Notes under the pieces: generated by a model
The model's database searches: none
Told to the model about the DNA's origin: nothing
What the model saw: only the letters and a program-made list of their open reading frames with translations
Program-made: the position numbers and the translations under genes
Assembly (NCBI GenBank): GCA_037954665.1
Contig: JBBMOL010000091.1
Location: 1,736,001 to 1,800,000 of the forward strand
Direction: 5' to 3'
From: Laguncularia racemosa
Taxonomy: Eukaryota; Streptophyta; Magnoliopsida; Myrtales; Combretaceae
DNA: 64,000 nt
Shown here: in pieces, positions 22,561-36,194 of the stretch
Layout: each line of letters starts with the position of its first letter
Position numbering within the stretch: the first letter of the stretch is position 1

Positions 22561-23777
22561 TATAGTGATGAGTATATATATTAACTTTATTACCTATGTA
22601 AGGGCATGTTGAAGGTGTTAATAACTAATTAAAAGACTTGCATGTATGATATTGCCCACGGTCTTCTAGTAACTAGTATTAAGTTCAGGGTATAGCTTCC
22701 TCTTAACCTTAGGTTGGAGATCCAATAATTCTAGTGATTTCTTAGCATGACCTCCATGGTACATTGCACATTCTTGAATCAGTGCAACACAACACATGAT
22801 TGGGTAGTGGTAGACTCCGGCTCAAGAAATGTATGATACTCCTTGTGTCATTTAGTTCACATGGTGGGATAAGGCTCTCATTAGCTTTTCTGCCTATTTT
22901 ATAGTAGTGATGGCCTTTAGAAATTTAGGATTGTTCAATGCATTTTCGAGCATTGATTTAGAACTTGAGCTATTTGTTAATTAGTCCTCTACGGAATGAC
23001 CAACCAATGTATTCACCATATGTAGCATGTTCTTAACCATGTTTGTGAATTTTTATAGTAAATTAATTAAATGGCTTAATTACAAGTGGATGTGCAAAGA
23101 TATTACGAACAATGATACCAAGGATGTTATCTTAGTGATGTTATAAAGATTAATTTATCCCTACTATAATGAATATACATCATAGGGGTAATATGCATTG
23201 TCCAATCTCATGATGCAAGTATCAATGTGAGATTGAAATACTGACCGATGGCAATTGCTAACAAAATGTTAGTCTATGGTGCATAATTATGGGCATGTTG
23301 ATACTGACACAATGTGATATTGGACAAATGAAGAAAAATACACATTATAAAATCTATAATTTGAGCGAATCAAAATTAGCTGCTTTGAATCTCCTCAACA
23401 TTGTTATTATTGATATACAACATTAACCTATCATTTGTTTGAAATTTATTGATAGTAACACGTCAATGGAGTGCAAGATTGTGATTGAATAGGGAAAGGG
23501 TAAGATCATTAGAAAGAGGATAGGACTAGGAGTTGAAAGTTTTTCTTTATTGGAGTGGTGTGGCTTGTTCACTTATTATACCTTGAACAAGGACAAAGTT
23601 ATTTATATTTATGAAATAAGTGCAATTTGCATCATGTTGGACAAATCTTAATCTTGTGTTGGGAACCTATCATGTTGGGAAAAATGTTAGGCACTTCATT
23701 TTGTTTTAAATAGGAATGCTAGTGTACATGTTTTGTGCAACCATTTGAGTTGGATTGTAGATAAACAAAACTTAACC
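22561..23777. other. Intergenic, AT-rich, no gene recognised
   Basis: About 1.2 kb between the LINE target duplication and the gypsy element. No long open frame or known domain was seen. A short stretch near 23155 (TTTATCCCTACTATAATGAA) resembles one near 28450, which may point to common retroelement flanks. Confidence 0.5.
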
Positions 23778-24342
23778 TGTTAGAGCATAGGATAAAATAA
23801 TGAATGACTACCCTAGTTCTCAAGCTAGTTGGCAAGTCTAAGCAAGATGACTTGAATGAAGACTCATCTCAGTACTTGCAATTAGTTTCTGACATTACTC
23901 CATGTGTCTGTGTTCCTGTTGTCAATGTGTATAGAAGGAGTAGCAGTTAGTAGGGGTGTGTGTGTGGAGGTGTGTGCTGTGTGTGTGTTGTGTATGTTTT
24001 GTACATGTTTGTGTAGTATGTTTTGTAGTATGTGTGTGAGTGTGCTATGTTGTGGTAGGGAGTTAGTGGTAGTATGTTCTATGGGGTGGTTCAACATGAG
24101 CTGGGTGTATGGTAGTGTGTATATGAGTCCAATGGGCTGGTGTTGTTTGTTTTTACATGTGGAGTGAGAGATATTTTTCTGTTTTCTATATTAGAGAAGT
24201 CAGATTCGGACTGAGCCTATTGCTTAGGCTATTTCCTCTCCCTCGGATTTCATCATTCTTGTTCCTCTTCACAATATTCAATTCAAGAGAAAACCCTAAT
24301 TAGTTGCTTAAGACAAAATCTATATTTGGAAACATATTAATT
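23778..24342 (+). repeat. Candidate 5' LTR of the sense Ty3/gypsy remnant
   Basis: Starts TGTTAGAGCATAGG and ends just before a primer-site-like ATTGGTGCCATCTGTAGGG. It contains a TG-rich stretch (23955-24060). No second copy was found downstream, so the boundaries are inferred from the primer site only. Confidence 0.45.
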
Positions 24343-26140
24343 GGTGCCATCTGTAGGGAATCAAAGTGACTCGAATGGAATCACATGTGGAAGTGTTGGA
24401 GAAGAACGTTGAAGAGATTCACAGCGAAGTGGTGGAGATACATCAGCTAGCCTCGATGGATTGTGAATAGAAGATGATTGTTGGAAAAGTGTCGACTATG
24501 CAAGGAAAGATGGATAAGATACAGAAATTGTGTAGAATGCTAGATGGAATTCTAGATCATTGTCTGGTGAAAGTTCAAGTGTTGTAGTTGCTAGGGGAAA
24601 ACGTTCAGAAATAGCTGGAAGTCCGGACTTAGTTGATCGAACTCACTTCACTAATGATCAATGACCTGAAACAGTTCCTTTGGATGACCTGGATGAGGAA
24701 TACAAGTTGAATGTGTCAAGAGTAGTGATACCTCTGCTTGATGGAGTTAATCCATCAAACTAGATTCTGATGACAAAGCAGTATTTTGAAGTTCAACGAA
24801 CACGAGATGATCATAAGGTGGCATTGGCAGCTGTGTGTATGAGAGGACGATGTGGCTATTGGTTACGGATGCTTCAGAGGTGTGTTCCTGACTTGGATTG
24901 GTCAAAATTAGAGGAGGAAATCATGAAGAGATATGGTGGAAAGTTTTCTTCTAATCCTTTTAAGAATTTATCTTAGCTTAGGCAAGTTGGATCCATAAGT
25001 CAATATATAGAGGATTTTGAGTCTTTAACCTCACAAGCACCAATAATGCCTGAGCTTCAACAGTTAGGCTATTTCTTAGGAGGCTTGAGGGAAGAAAGCC
25101 AAACTCGAGTTGATACATTTTTCTTTGGGGCTTTGAAGATAAAGAAAGAATTTGATAGTGGAATTTTTGTGTCTTCGACAAATTTATCTGGAGGACGAAT
25201 AGATGTGAGACAGAGTTACTTTCGGTCTAATTTTCATCCAATTAGTCAAGCTACCTATTCTAGTCCTATGCATTCTACTTTGTCTCCCAATCAGCCTCCC
25301 TCTGGGTTACTGGTAGTTGGACCAACACAGAAGGAACATATGATAGTTCCTAATGGTGGGAGTAGCATTATGCAACCTAAAGTAGGTATCTGTTGGTGTC
25401 TCTTCTCATGCCTCAAATAGTACAAGTACTAGTAAGGTTGGTGGAAGAAGGTCTCATGGCAAATGACAGATGTCATATGCAGAGTTCCTTGAGAAGAAAG
25501 CTAAGGGTTTATGTTTTAAATTTGATAAGCCCTTTAATGCTAATTACTGTTGTCTTAATAAATTTTTGAGGTTGATAGTGTTGGAGGAAGATCAGAAAAC
25601 GGATGTAGTGGATTGGGAAGTAATTGGAACAGGTGAGAATGAGTCTGCTAAGGATCCAAGTTATGATATTGCAATGTCACTATCCCTTATGGCTAGGCAG
25701 GGTCTCAATGAACCTTGTACATGAAAATGCAAGGTAGGGTAGCTTTTGCTCTGGTTGTTATCTTGGTTGATAGTGGTGCTAGCCATAACTTTAAAGTTGC
25801 TTGTCTTTCTTTGCCCATGGAGGATACAGGGCTCTTTAAAGTTACTTTGGGCAATGGGCATGAAATTGAATCTAAGGGTTTATGCGTTAATATGAAGTTC
25901 AGCATGGGGGAATATTCTGCAGTGGTGGACTGTTTTGTGTTGGAATTGCATGGTGTGGCTGTTATTTTGGGTGTGGCTTGGTTGCAGATGTTGGGGGAAG
26001 TGTGTGTGGATTGGTGAAAAATGACAATAAAAGTTCCTTGTGATGGTGATGAGCATGTTCTGAAAGGTGATCCAACTTTGTGCAGGTTTCCTATTACCTA
26101 TTAAGTCATTACAAAAACATGATAGTTGGCAAAACAATGT
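24343..26140 (+). pseudogene. Ty3/gypsy gag and protease remnant, truncated
   Basis: The plus strand begins MESHVEVLEKNVEEIH at 24375 and is broken by stops. The gag core follows at 24770-25180: KLEEEIMKRYGGKF, then ISQYIEDFESLTSQ, then GYFLGGLREESQ. A zinc-knuckle-like MSYAEFLEKKAKGLCFKFD (25470) has lost cysteines. The protease is ILVDSGASHNFKVA (about 25760) with VAVILGVAWLQMLG (about 25960), the usual Ty3/gypsy retropepsin signature. Nothing of RT or integrase follows on this strand before about 26.2 kb, so the element is cut off after the protease. Confidence 0.82.
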
Positions 26141-26975
26141 GTTTAAGGAAGGGATAATGAAAAGATTGTGTCCCGAAAAAGGAAAATGAAAATGAAAGTT
26201 GGAAAAACAATGATTATTTCCAGTAAATTAAAGTGATGAGCACCTTTGGAGAAGTCTTATTAATCAATAACTCCAGTTTGATAAGCCATTGTACCACAAG
26301 CAAAATTACTGGGTGGTCTTCTGTAAAACAGTAAGACTAAAGATGATAAGGATCTAAATACTCATGTGCTAAACATGAATATGGTGATTAGAAGAGCACT
26401 CAAAACTCATAATGTGTTTCATTCAAAATATTCATAAAGTCTAGTGTGAAACTTCCATTAGGCTTTTTTTGGATAAGAACTTCCATTCGGCTTAGTAATA
26501 CCTAATGGTCGACCACTGGGCTAACATGTTTTCTAGGCGACTTTTATTTATTAAGTTATATTAACCTTGCTTATAATCTATATCGTCTCATGTTAACAAT
26601 ATTGTTGGTGCTAAACAAATGTAAGACAATGAATATGAAGTCGTAGTGGGTATCATTTCATTCAAATGAAGAGTGATAAAATGTGACATTCTTTCAATTT
26701 GAGTGACTTTGTTCAAATGAAGTTAAATTTTGTTTGAAAGAAGTGTTGGGTTGCAAATTCAAGTAGATTCTAAATCAACTTCATTTGAACAAAGTCATCT
26801 TGAACACTCCAATTCTTGTCCTTGTGCCTTTGTACAATTATGGAAGCTTGTGAATTGACTTTTCCTTGCTCATATACCGATTTTAACATCAAATTTCTTC
26901 AGATACCTATCCAAACCCATGCTTACTCTAACCTCTATCTCCAACCTAAGTGTAGCCAACTCTTTTTTAATTGGC

Positions 26976-27275
26976 TTATATTTGGTCTGTGAGTAGTATG
27001 AAGTACTGAAAGGAGCTTGGTTTCAAATTTCTTCCGTAGTGTTTTTTAAAGATGAAAAACAATTGTCTTAGGTATGCCATAAGGATGTTTTTAACCTTGA
27101 AAGAAGAGGTTTGCAGTGTGAATGACGTTAGCATTGACTTTGCAAGGAATGAATTATGCCATTCCTCCAAAAGCCAATTTACTATTACCATAACAGTCTC
27201 TTCCCCTCTTTGATATTGAGGTAGTCTGAACACAAAATCCATACCGATGTTAACCTGGTGATTTAGAAAATGCAT
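26976..27275 (-). pseudogene. Ty3/gypsy integrase fragment
   Basis: The minus strand reads NIGMDFVFRLPQYQRGEET followed by VMVIVNWLLEEWHNSFL, matching the integrase core of plant gypsy elements (normally IGMDFV.GLP ... VIVDRLTKSAHF). The catalytic Asp of MDF is present. The second part is frameshifted or diverged, and the full D-D-E triad is not seen. It lies downstream of antisense gag remnants in the same orientation. Between them protease and RT are missing, so the element has suffered a large internal deletion. Confidence 0.75.
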
Positions 27276-27499
27276 GTATAATCCTTGAGGAGCAACCTTA
27301 CCGTTAAACTACTTATTGAACATCCTTCATCATTCAGGCGAAAATAATTGCTAAAGAGTTTTACAGTCTTTCGTCTCTAAAATGACAAGATAAGCCTCCT
27401 CTATGTGCCCCTCTAACTAAGAGTTATCTAATAAGAGTTCTCTTCCCCGGGTTTAACTACCAGTATTGCATTAGTTCCTTGGGTTAGACTCGTCCTCGC

Positions 27500-28250
27500 T
27501 TTCTACCTTACCATTGGACATGGCTCTCCTATGTGGGCATCGAGGAGCTGTATGGCCAAATTCTTGACATTTAAAACATCTAGTTTCCTAGGTCTTCTTG
27601 GTGTGGCTCTATGAGTTAAGGCTTCGAGTTTTGAATTTTAAATGGACTAGTTTCTCCCTTCTTCAAAGATGCAAATATAAATTCAAATTAAAGGTGCTAG
27701 GAGCAATTTTCTGTAAGTGGCATATAGCACTTGGTGGGTTTCTATCTATATTTGTTGCCGTTCAACCTGAATTGATGAAAACTTCTATGGCAGTAACAAG
27801 GCCGTAAATCTATTACATTGGTTGGTTATGTTCCTATGTAATTCTCTAGGGGATATAGTAATGTTTTACCTAATAATTAGGGTCTTTAGTTCCTGTATAA
27901 AATTGGAAATTCGCTACCCTCTATGCCCCAATGGTGCAATCTATTAAAGAGACCTCGCTTGTAATAGTTTAAAAATCTCTTAGTCACGATTCTTTCTCCT
28001 AAACCTCTGAAATTGTAATTTCATCTTTCCCTGCTCTCCTATGTTGATGTTTCACATTTTGCCATTGTAGTTTTGCATAATTGGAAAATTCCAAGAAGGT
28101 TATATGTACATTTGCTAACTCATCATATTCACAAAATTTAAAATTCTTCTTCAGCTTTTGCATCCAACCCAAAAATGTCCCTAATGAACTAGTCCCTTAG
28201 AACAGCTAAATATTAACCTTTAATAAGTGGAAGAGAGGCTCCTTGATTCC
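27500..28250 (-). pseudogene. Ty3/gypsy gag fragment with CCHC knuckle
   Basis: On the minus strand, FLGWMQKLKKNFKFCEYDEL (about 28170-28110) matches the start of the gypsy gag core (FLDW...ER.F.Y). Near 27580-27530, CFKCQEFGHTAPRCP is an intact C-X2-C-X4-H-X4-C zinc knuckle. Several frameshifts and stops lie between. It pairs with the integrase fragment at 26976-27275. Confidence 0.75.
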
Positions 28251-28299
28251 TCTCACGCCCATGAATCTAAAGAGGATCGTTGATGTTGAGTGCTTGACC

Positions 28300-31200
28300 T
28301 TGTATACTACTAGTTAACATATTATTATTCACTACTTGAACTTATATATTGTTACTTAACATCTTACCCACCATGCGAAACTTTATTTATATGAGTTATC
28401 AAAATTGTAATCGAATATAACCCTAAAGATGGTTAGGTTGTAATGACTTATTCATCCCTACTATACCATGAATATAAAATACCATCCTTAAATAACTGGT
28501 TTTCCGATTGTGATGTCAAATATATTTTATTTGCTTTATGAGTAACTAAATCAATATAAGACCGCACATGTGGAAAGCTTCCTTGGCTGTAATACCTTGA
28601 CAATGTTGGCATGTATCTTTCCCTCCAAAAGCAGTAAAACAAAAATAATAATGATCGAGAAATTTCCTTTCTTGAACATTACCGTACTTGTATTTGTTGG
28701 TGGGGACGAAATTCCTGTGGTCGCTCGCAATGCAACTTGGGTGCAGCCCAAGTTTTGCACCGGACTTACTGAGTTTTTTTTTTTTTTAAAGAATAGCTAA
28801 TGAAGCCAAAGAGAATGTGGGACATTCAATTCTCTCTCCTCTCTCTGGTAGAAGGTATTGATTTTTAGCAATATCTTTATTACGTATCAATGAAAGGTAT
28901 TATGAAAAAATAGTTGCTTTAAAAAGTGTTTTCATTTTTTCCCATCTCGAGAAGCCTCTCATTGATGATGATTTGGTTTGTTTTCCGTTTTGTGAGGGAG
29001 CGTAACTCCTTTTCTTTGCGCAAAAAAAAAAAAAAAAAAAAAAAAAGTTGTTTGTGGGCCAAAGGAGAAACTCGCTATCAACGTTGTTGGGCAATTATTC
29101 GACATTACATCCAAAAACACGTTGTTGTTGGGTAACGCTTATTTCCAATTTTTAAATGTATGTATCAATACATATGTATAATATAGGAACCATAAATAAT
29201 AATAATAAAAAAAAAAGATTTGAAGGACCTTTTTTTTATAAAAACTTTAGGAATGAAGGTTCTTATTGGATAGAGGTCATTAAAATGTGATGTAGTGGAT
29301 TCTTAGGGTTAAACATAATTTAATTATATTGGTATATTGGTTTGTTCCCATTAATACCAAGACATTGGTTTATAATTGCACAATTAATCAATAGAGCATA
29401 CTTCTTGTTCATTGATTGTGCTCCTATTAGCACCCAGAGTTAATCGATGATATGATATTACTCGTGTTTATTTAGGTAATACCGCATGAAGCATCATTAG
29501 TTCCTGTCCTACCTAACTATATTATTATTATTATTATCGCATGCCAACCAGAAATTAAATGCAATATATATCAATGCTGATGGTTTTAGAACATCATGGG
29601 CACTGTTATTTTTGCCCCCAGTTTCAATGTGCTTTCACACCAATTTGAATCATGATTGATATATTCTTCTGTATATGAACGTAAATGAGATTCACACGTA
29701 TCTTTAATTAAAAAAAAAAACGATCTTTCCATGTCAAGGGCAGTTTTAATTCTTTTTACGTTAATCGAAATCCACGAATACGTACATAACATAGTGAGGA
29801 CAGGTTAATGGAAATGATATGGACTGAGCTTTTGTAATTTAGCTTATTTATTACTGTCCCTATGCTTCCATGTATGCTCGCAAGATCCCCAACCATGGTG
29901 CCTGCTGCTTTATAAGTAGGATACCCATCAAGTGACGAAATTATCGAAATAAAATCATTGAAAAATTATAAGCTAGGGGATTGGCGTTTAGGTTTAAATT
30001 CAAATAAGAATCGAATTTTTAAATACTTAAACTATACAATTAATTTTATTATATTAAATAATTAAAATATAAAAAAGGCATGGGAAGTATTTGTACTTTT
30101 AGATTCAAATAATTTAATTCTTTTGTAGTTCAGTTCCTATGGTTACATCAAGTTAATTTCATGGTGTTATAATGATCGTCGAATTCTCTATTTGAATCAT
30201 TTAGTAAAATATTATTGATTATTTATTTCAACCACTTTAAAGTTAATCCTCAATATGAGCTTCTCCCAAATATTGATTTCCTTACCCATAATTTTCTCAA
30301 AAATCATGAATTTGATTTGTCAATCTTGTGGGGGTTTTAATCTATGCATACAACATGAAACGGACCCAAAATCTATGTTTCCAATATGAGAGTTAAGGGA
30401 TTTTTGGTTAAATCCGTTCAATAGGATTTCACTTAGACATAATTCTCAAACTTAACTTGAAAATTCAATTCTCAAGTTTGACTTGCATTTGATTTGGTTT
30501 AGAATTTTAATAAATTACATACATTTTATCGTAAAGAAAAATATTATTGCTCAAGCTCGATTCAAGCTTCATTTAAGCTTAACACCAATTATGTTTACAA
30601 GCTTGTATGGTTGCCAAACAATCATGATGATCATTATTGTAATATACATCTAAATGTAAGGGTCGACCGTATTATGAGCTATATGCGCGTGATGCTATCA
30701 GTAATTTTTATCTCCATTTTCTAATAATAAGAGAAGATCACATAAACTATTAAAATGCAAACATCACAAATGAAAATTACGTGGCTGATAAAATACCAAC
30801 AGTTGACGAAGCAGGGAATGGTATCATGTGGCTTACGATACAAGCCAACAATTTTGAAATTAAGCCCGTTCCGATTCAGATAATCTATTCAACTAGTTTC
30901 GGGGATATGCTAAATATGATTCCAATGAGCATATTATTTAAAATCATGAGCTGATCAGTATGATTTTATAAGTTTATAATTTTCTATGATTTTTCTAATT
31001 TCAATTAGAATAAAATCTTGTTGGTGTTGACTCATGTTTAAATTGAGTTTAGGCATATGACTTCATGAATTTACAATTCTTTTAATTCTATATGATTCTA
31101 TCGAATTCTTTATCTTATCTTGATATGAGTCTAATGGACAATCCATGTTAAGAAAAAAGAATTGGGCTTTTGCAATCCAAAACAAGCTCAACAAATGATG

Positions 31201-34200
31201 AGTGAAATGAAACCATATTGACTTTTTTTAATTTAAATTGATTGATTTACTAATATCATTATGGATGGTTACTCATTCGATGATGAGTGGATGATAGAAG
31301 AAGAATATGTGTTTAATTAATTGAATGAAGATTGGTTACGTATCCTTTCATGTGTAATGGGTGAGGAAAAAAAAAAAAAAAAAACGAAAACGATGTTGTT
31401 GGATTATTTTGTGTATATATAAATTTAGAGTGTAGAAATTTATGATATTGTTACTGTTGAAGATAAAGTAGAATATTAAGATGTAGATCAATCAAACAAG
31501 CCCAACTACATGCCCTCCATCTTAATCAACACATCGTCTTTCATCCCTACCATAAAATACAATCATATATTTGGAATATATGACCCAAATTCATGATATT
31601 GGAGTATTATGATGATTGCTCAGTGTCTTATCTTATAGTATTTAATTGTTTGAGAAAGTTGTAAGAACTTTCATTTGGCCTTATAGTACACGACCGACTT
31701 TAAAAATGATAAAAAGTTTGAATGGAGGCTTACCTTACAATTGAAAATGTTTAATTAATAAACGAAGGTTTACATGACTCTGTCATTATTAACAACTTTT
31801 AGGAAGGTTGCTTTCAAGAGGATTAGCCTCAAACCATACGTTTGTATGATACGGGGTTTATCGACGCGGTTGATTAAATTGATGGCGTAGGTGTATGAAT
31901 ATTGAATTCGCATGTCCGATACTTCCATTATGTTAAAGTCACGTATCAATATCAAGCTGGTTATAGAATTATCAAGCAAAACAAGATCGGCTTTCTCTAA
32001 CAATTTCCTTCCCTAGTTTTAGTATATGAGTAATACGTCAGACAGATATTACGTAATTAGTTTCCCATTTACGGGTTTCTTCTTTGTTTTTTCCTTTCTT
32101 TTTTTTTTTTTTTTCTTTTTTACCTCCTCGGTTACAACATATTAAATTCACAGAGAAAAGAAGCATGTTTCATCCATAGGAGAGTTGTAGTAGTACTACT
32201 AGATTATAAGGATTCGGTTAACCAGATAGAAGCTCTTAAAGATCCATTATATAACTTATATAGCTTCTTTTTATTTATTTATTTAAATTAGAGTTAAATT
32301 ACAAATATATTAATTAATTTTATGAAATAGAATGGATTTATGATTTTTTTGTAAAGTTGTATGAACTTATAAATACTGTTATGAATTTTTTAGTACTTGT
32401 ATGAACTTTTAAGTAAAATTACAAATAGATTTTATAGTGATTTTGAGAACAACAAAATTTGTAACTTTTCTCAAATGCTTGTGATAAATTCATCGTCGTG
32501 AATATTTGAGTAAAATCACTTTTTTTTTGGATTATTTTTTTTAGTATTTTTATAAACTTAAGTAAAGTTATAAAATTTAAGATAAGTTTATAAAGGATAG
32601 GACGGACTATGTATGTGATGCAGTTACCTAACCCTTTAGACATGGGCATGTGTCCATACCATGTTTCGCTTTCATCCTTTTATACATTTCTTCACCCATT
32701 TATACTCCAAAATTCCTGTTTTGTTTAAATTGAATAGTATAGGGTGACAAAATATGCAACACTTGTCGTACTTAATTGGTAGCTATTTAACCCAATGGAT
32801 GTGTCATTTAATTTGACTTGGATATGCTCAAATGGGAACACGTGTATGTTTAAGAGGTCGATGTGGACACTAAAAAAGACGTGGGGAAGCTTAGGTTCTA
32901 AGGTATTGACCCATTTTCCAACTAGGGTTGCAAGTATGGGTTTATAAGCCCAAGAGCAATGGTTTGAAACGAGGTTCGTATATGGGGAAACAGCACTGAA
33001 TTTGGAGTTCCTAGTTAGCCACTTTTGACTCAAAGTATCTTCCCCATTTAATATGGCTTGTCTCTTGCTCTCCAGAGAGCAGACAAGGGCGTGGAAACTT
33101 AAGCAATGTGTTAGTTTCATTAGCTCAAAGGGTTTATTGTTACCCAATTTGAATGGGTTTTTTCATTTGAGTTTTGTAGCCTTGAAAGTTTATCCATGCA
33201 CGTGACTTTGCCCTTGAAATTGGAAAACAAGTTGTATCATGATCATCAATAGAAATATGGAATTTGTATAAAAAAATAGCTTAAAATTTTTATTTCAATC
33301 TTAAATATACTCTGCTAAACTGAGATGCAACTAGAACATGTTAGTTGCTTCGTAGCAAATTAACAATTAAAACTTGGTTTACTAAGTTAGGTCACAAATT
33401 AAACATACCTAGCTTATTTCACAAATGAATTCAACCCCTGCAAGTTTAAGATATTGTGGAGGCATTTCATCAACTTCCACAATTAGACACTAATTATTTT
33501 CACTATTTTCAAAAGAAAAATATACATTTAGTCTTTTAATTTTATTTATTTTTTTATTTGAGACTTCGACCAATTCCTTAACCCTTTTTACTTTTTGCAA
33601 AAATAGAACTTGCATCAACTTCATTAAATTTTCTATTTATTCTTGATACATATTAGCTTCAATTGGTCTACAATGATTCATTTAATAAAATAATTATATA
33701 AAATATATTTTATTGTATAATACAATAAAATTAATAATTAAAAAAAACTAAAAGCGCTTTTATTTTATTGAAATTGAGTGCTTAAACCCTTAAATCCTTA
33801 AAAAAGGAGTCCTTGGAAATTATTTTACTATTTTCTTCTTAAATAAAATAATTAAAAAAGATTCTACTAGAAGCACTTTTGCATAATTTTTTAAGGGTAT
33901 GATAGTTATTTGCAAGGTCCAAAGCACATTTTTGAAGATTAAGAATATGAATGTTCAATTTAAAAAATAAGCAAGTGAAGTGTACACAATATATATATAG
34001 ACGATGTATTTATTTAGCCAAAATAGATAGGTTGGCACATTGCATGTAGAGCAAAATTATGTTATATTTATATTTTTAATCCAGCATCCATAATGTCCCA
34101 TCTTCTCCAAAAATCATTAGTGAAATTTATTACTTTGGGCCCCAAATAGATTTGATTACAAGATTGTTTGCTTATCACTACCTTAGCTTGCTGCTCATGT

Positions 34201-34460
34201 CCTGTCTTCAATTGCTGTGTAAATGTTACATTTTACCATCATATATGATAGTTAAAGCTTTTATAACCTGCTATATCAATTTTAATTTTTCCGACATTTT
34301 CTTTTTCTTTTGTTCTTATTTTCTAGTACCTTTTATGTTGTGGCTCTCTCCCTCGGAGTCAAAAAATCACTGCAAATGGTATATAATATTAATTAATTAT
34401 ATATTATTGACCATCTAAGTGAGTTAAGGAATTAAGCTATTAAATAAAAGTAGCTATTTA
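28300..34460. other. Intergenic, AT-rich, no gene recognised
   Basis: About 6 kb rich in A- and T-runs (for example about 26 A near 29021-29046). A short hairpin lies at 28734-28754 (AACTTGGG / CCCAAGTT). Loosely repeated motifs occur near 32335-32580 (variants of AAAGTTGTATGAACTT). One unmatched 140-codon frame is listed separately. Nothing else looks coding. Confidence 0.6.
32725..33147 (-). CDS. Unmatched 140-codon open frame
   Basis: Runs from ATG 33147 to a stop at 32725. It is longer than most chance frames in this AT-rich stretch, and its base composition looks less AT-rich than the flanks. It starts MGNNKPFELMKLTHCL and contains SLESKRQAILNGEDTLSQKW. I recognise no domain, signal peptide or repeat. 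There is no conserved neighbour and no clear promoter. It could be chance, an orphan gene, or a fragment of an unrecognised transposon. Confidence 0.15.
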   Translation of the reverse strand: MGNNKPFELMKLTHCLSFHALVCSLESKRQAILNGEDTLSQKWLTRNSKFSAVSPYTNLVSNHCSWAYKPILATLVGKWVNTLEPKLPHVFFSVHIDLLNIHVFPFEHIQVKLNDTSIGLNSYQLSTTSVAYFVTLYYSI

Positions 34461-34469
34461 GTTAATTAA

Positions 34470-34850
34470 TGGATAAGACTATTAGACTCATCTTGGATTT
34501 TTTTTTTTTTTGGAGCATGGGTCATAATGAAATCCATATATTTTATTTCATCTATTATTATGGGGCATAATGAAATAAAATAATAAAGATTATAAATTGG
34601 GTTGGATTTGCAATATAAGTAATGTGTGCATCATTAGGATTTCTTTTCTTTTTATCTTTCTCATATCCCATTGGTGAGAAAAAAAAGGCATTATTATAGG
34701 TTGGAAGGTAAAATCCTTTAAAATTTGCTTTTATTATAGATTCAAATATATTTTTGCATACGAATTTAATTAGAATTTTGTGTCTTAATTTTACAAATGA
34801 AATCTTGGATTATTTTTCATGCAAATGTAAAGTTTTTTTCATTTCCAACA
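34470..34850 (+). repeat. Old copia 5' LTR
   Basis: Homologous to 40744-41165. Its start is truncated or too diverged to place exactly. It ends CCAACA before the primer-site remnant. Confidence 0.75.
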
Positions 34851-36194
34851 AGTAGTATTAAAGCGATCATGTGTGAAATTAAAGTCTATTGAAGATGAAA
34901 TTAAGGGTTTTTTTTTTAGGGTTTTAATGAGTAATTATAGATATATGGTTTTATTTTTTTTTACGATGATGGTTTTGTTAGGGTAGCATGTAATAGCTAC
35001 CTATTAGGGCTTTGAATTTGGTACTCTGTTTTATCATGTTCTCGTGATTTTGAGGAATACATGATTATATGCTGCTCTCTGAAATTGTTTTTTAGTTAAT
35101 ATTCGGAAATCAATATCATTTTCTGCTTCATGAATATTGAGAAAGCCTTAATGAATTTATGATTATGGTTTAAATTTAATGTCTCGTAATTGTTCCAATA
35201 TTTTACTCCATGTAGTTCTCGCTATGGATTTGGCATATTGAGGAACAACCCGGATAGATTAAATGGAACAGATAGATGTGTTTTAGTATAATAAGCAATC
35301 TTTGAATGCCATGATTTTCTTCCTCGTAAACTAAAATAATGATGTGTTTATTTGGTTGAGATGATGTGATTTGAGACACAGTTGAAAAGCACCTGTAGTA
35401 TTAAGGAATAAAAAATACTTTTCAAATTTGGTTTCATAAAAAAGAAGAAGTTAAGGATAGAGTCGAATATGTTGTCTGAACATGCCTTCTAGTTGTGAAA
35501 TTCTACATGACGACGAATCAAATTTTAAGGGATAAATAGAAATATATGGAAATCTTGCATTCAATGAGATCTAGAGCAAAACTTTGATATATTAAAGAAT
35601 AAATGATTATATATATATATGTTTTCATCAATTTCCTCTAATTATAGATTTATGTCATCTGAGGATTCTTATTCGATTATTTATTTTCCCTTAGCAAATC
35701 TTTTATAATATTTCAAGATAAATTGAGGTAATATGTTATCAAAGTAACCTCTATCATTTAGATTTATTTTGAAATATTTAGATATCAAGTTAGAGATTTG
35801 CATGAAAATGTCTATATTGATGCGAATAATAATTGGTCTAAAGGAAAGTTATTGTTTAGCCTAATGATAGACGTGACAATTATGGTTTCATACATGCGAT
35901 TTGTTAACCCAAAGGTAGACAAATTGTTGGCAGAATTATTGTTATCAATATTTATTATTGTTTTAAAGAACATCAAAGACTAAATGTCAATGATGTGCTA
36001 CATGTCTCATAAAGGTCCAATTAAAGTATTACTTTTGTTATTTGTTTATGTTGATGTGATTTGTTGTGCATGATAATTATAATTTATGTGTTATATTTAT
36101 TCATGCATTGAAGTGTAAAATTATCATTAATTGTGAGTATGTTTTATTCTTTGTTTAATTAGTGCCACTTCTACTAATTTGAATAACATTTCAG

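Noticed and set aside
23882..24167. Cys/Val-rich open frames
   Set aside because: Generated by a TG-rich stretch of the candidate LTR; not protein-like.
28900..29135. Open frames with Lys or Phe runs
   Set aside because: Artefact of the A26 homopolymer near 29021-29046.
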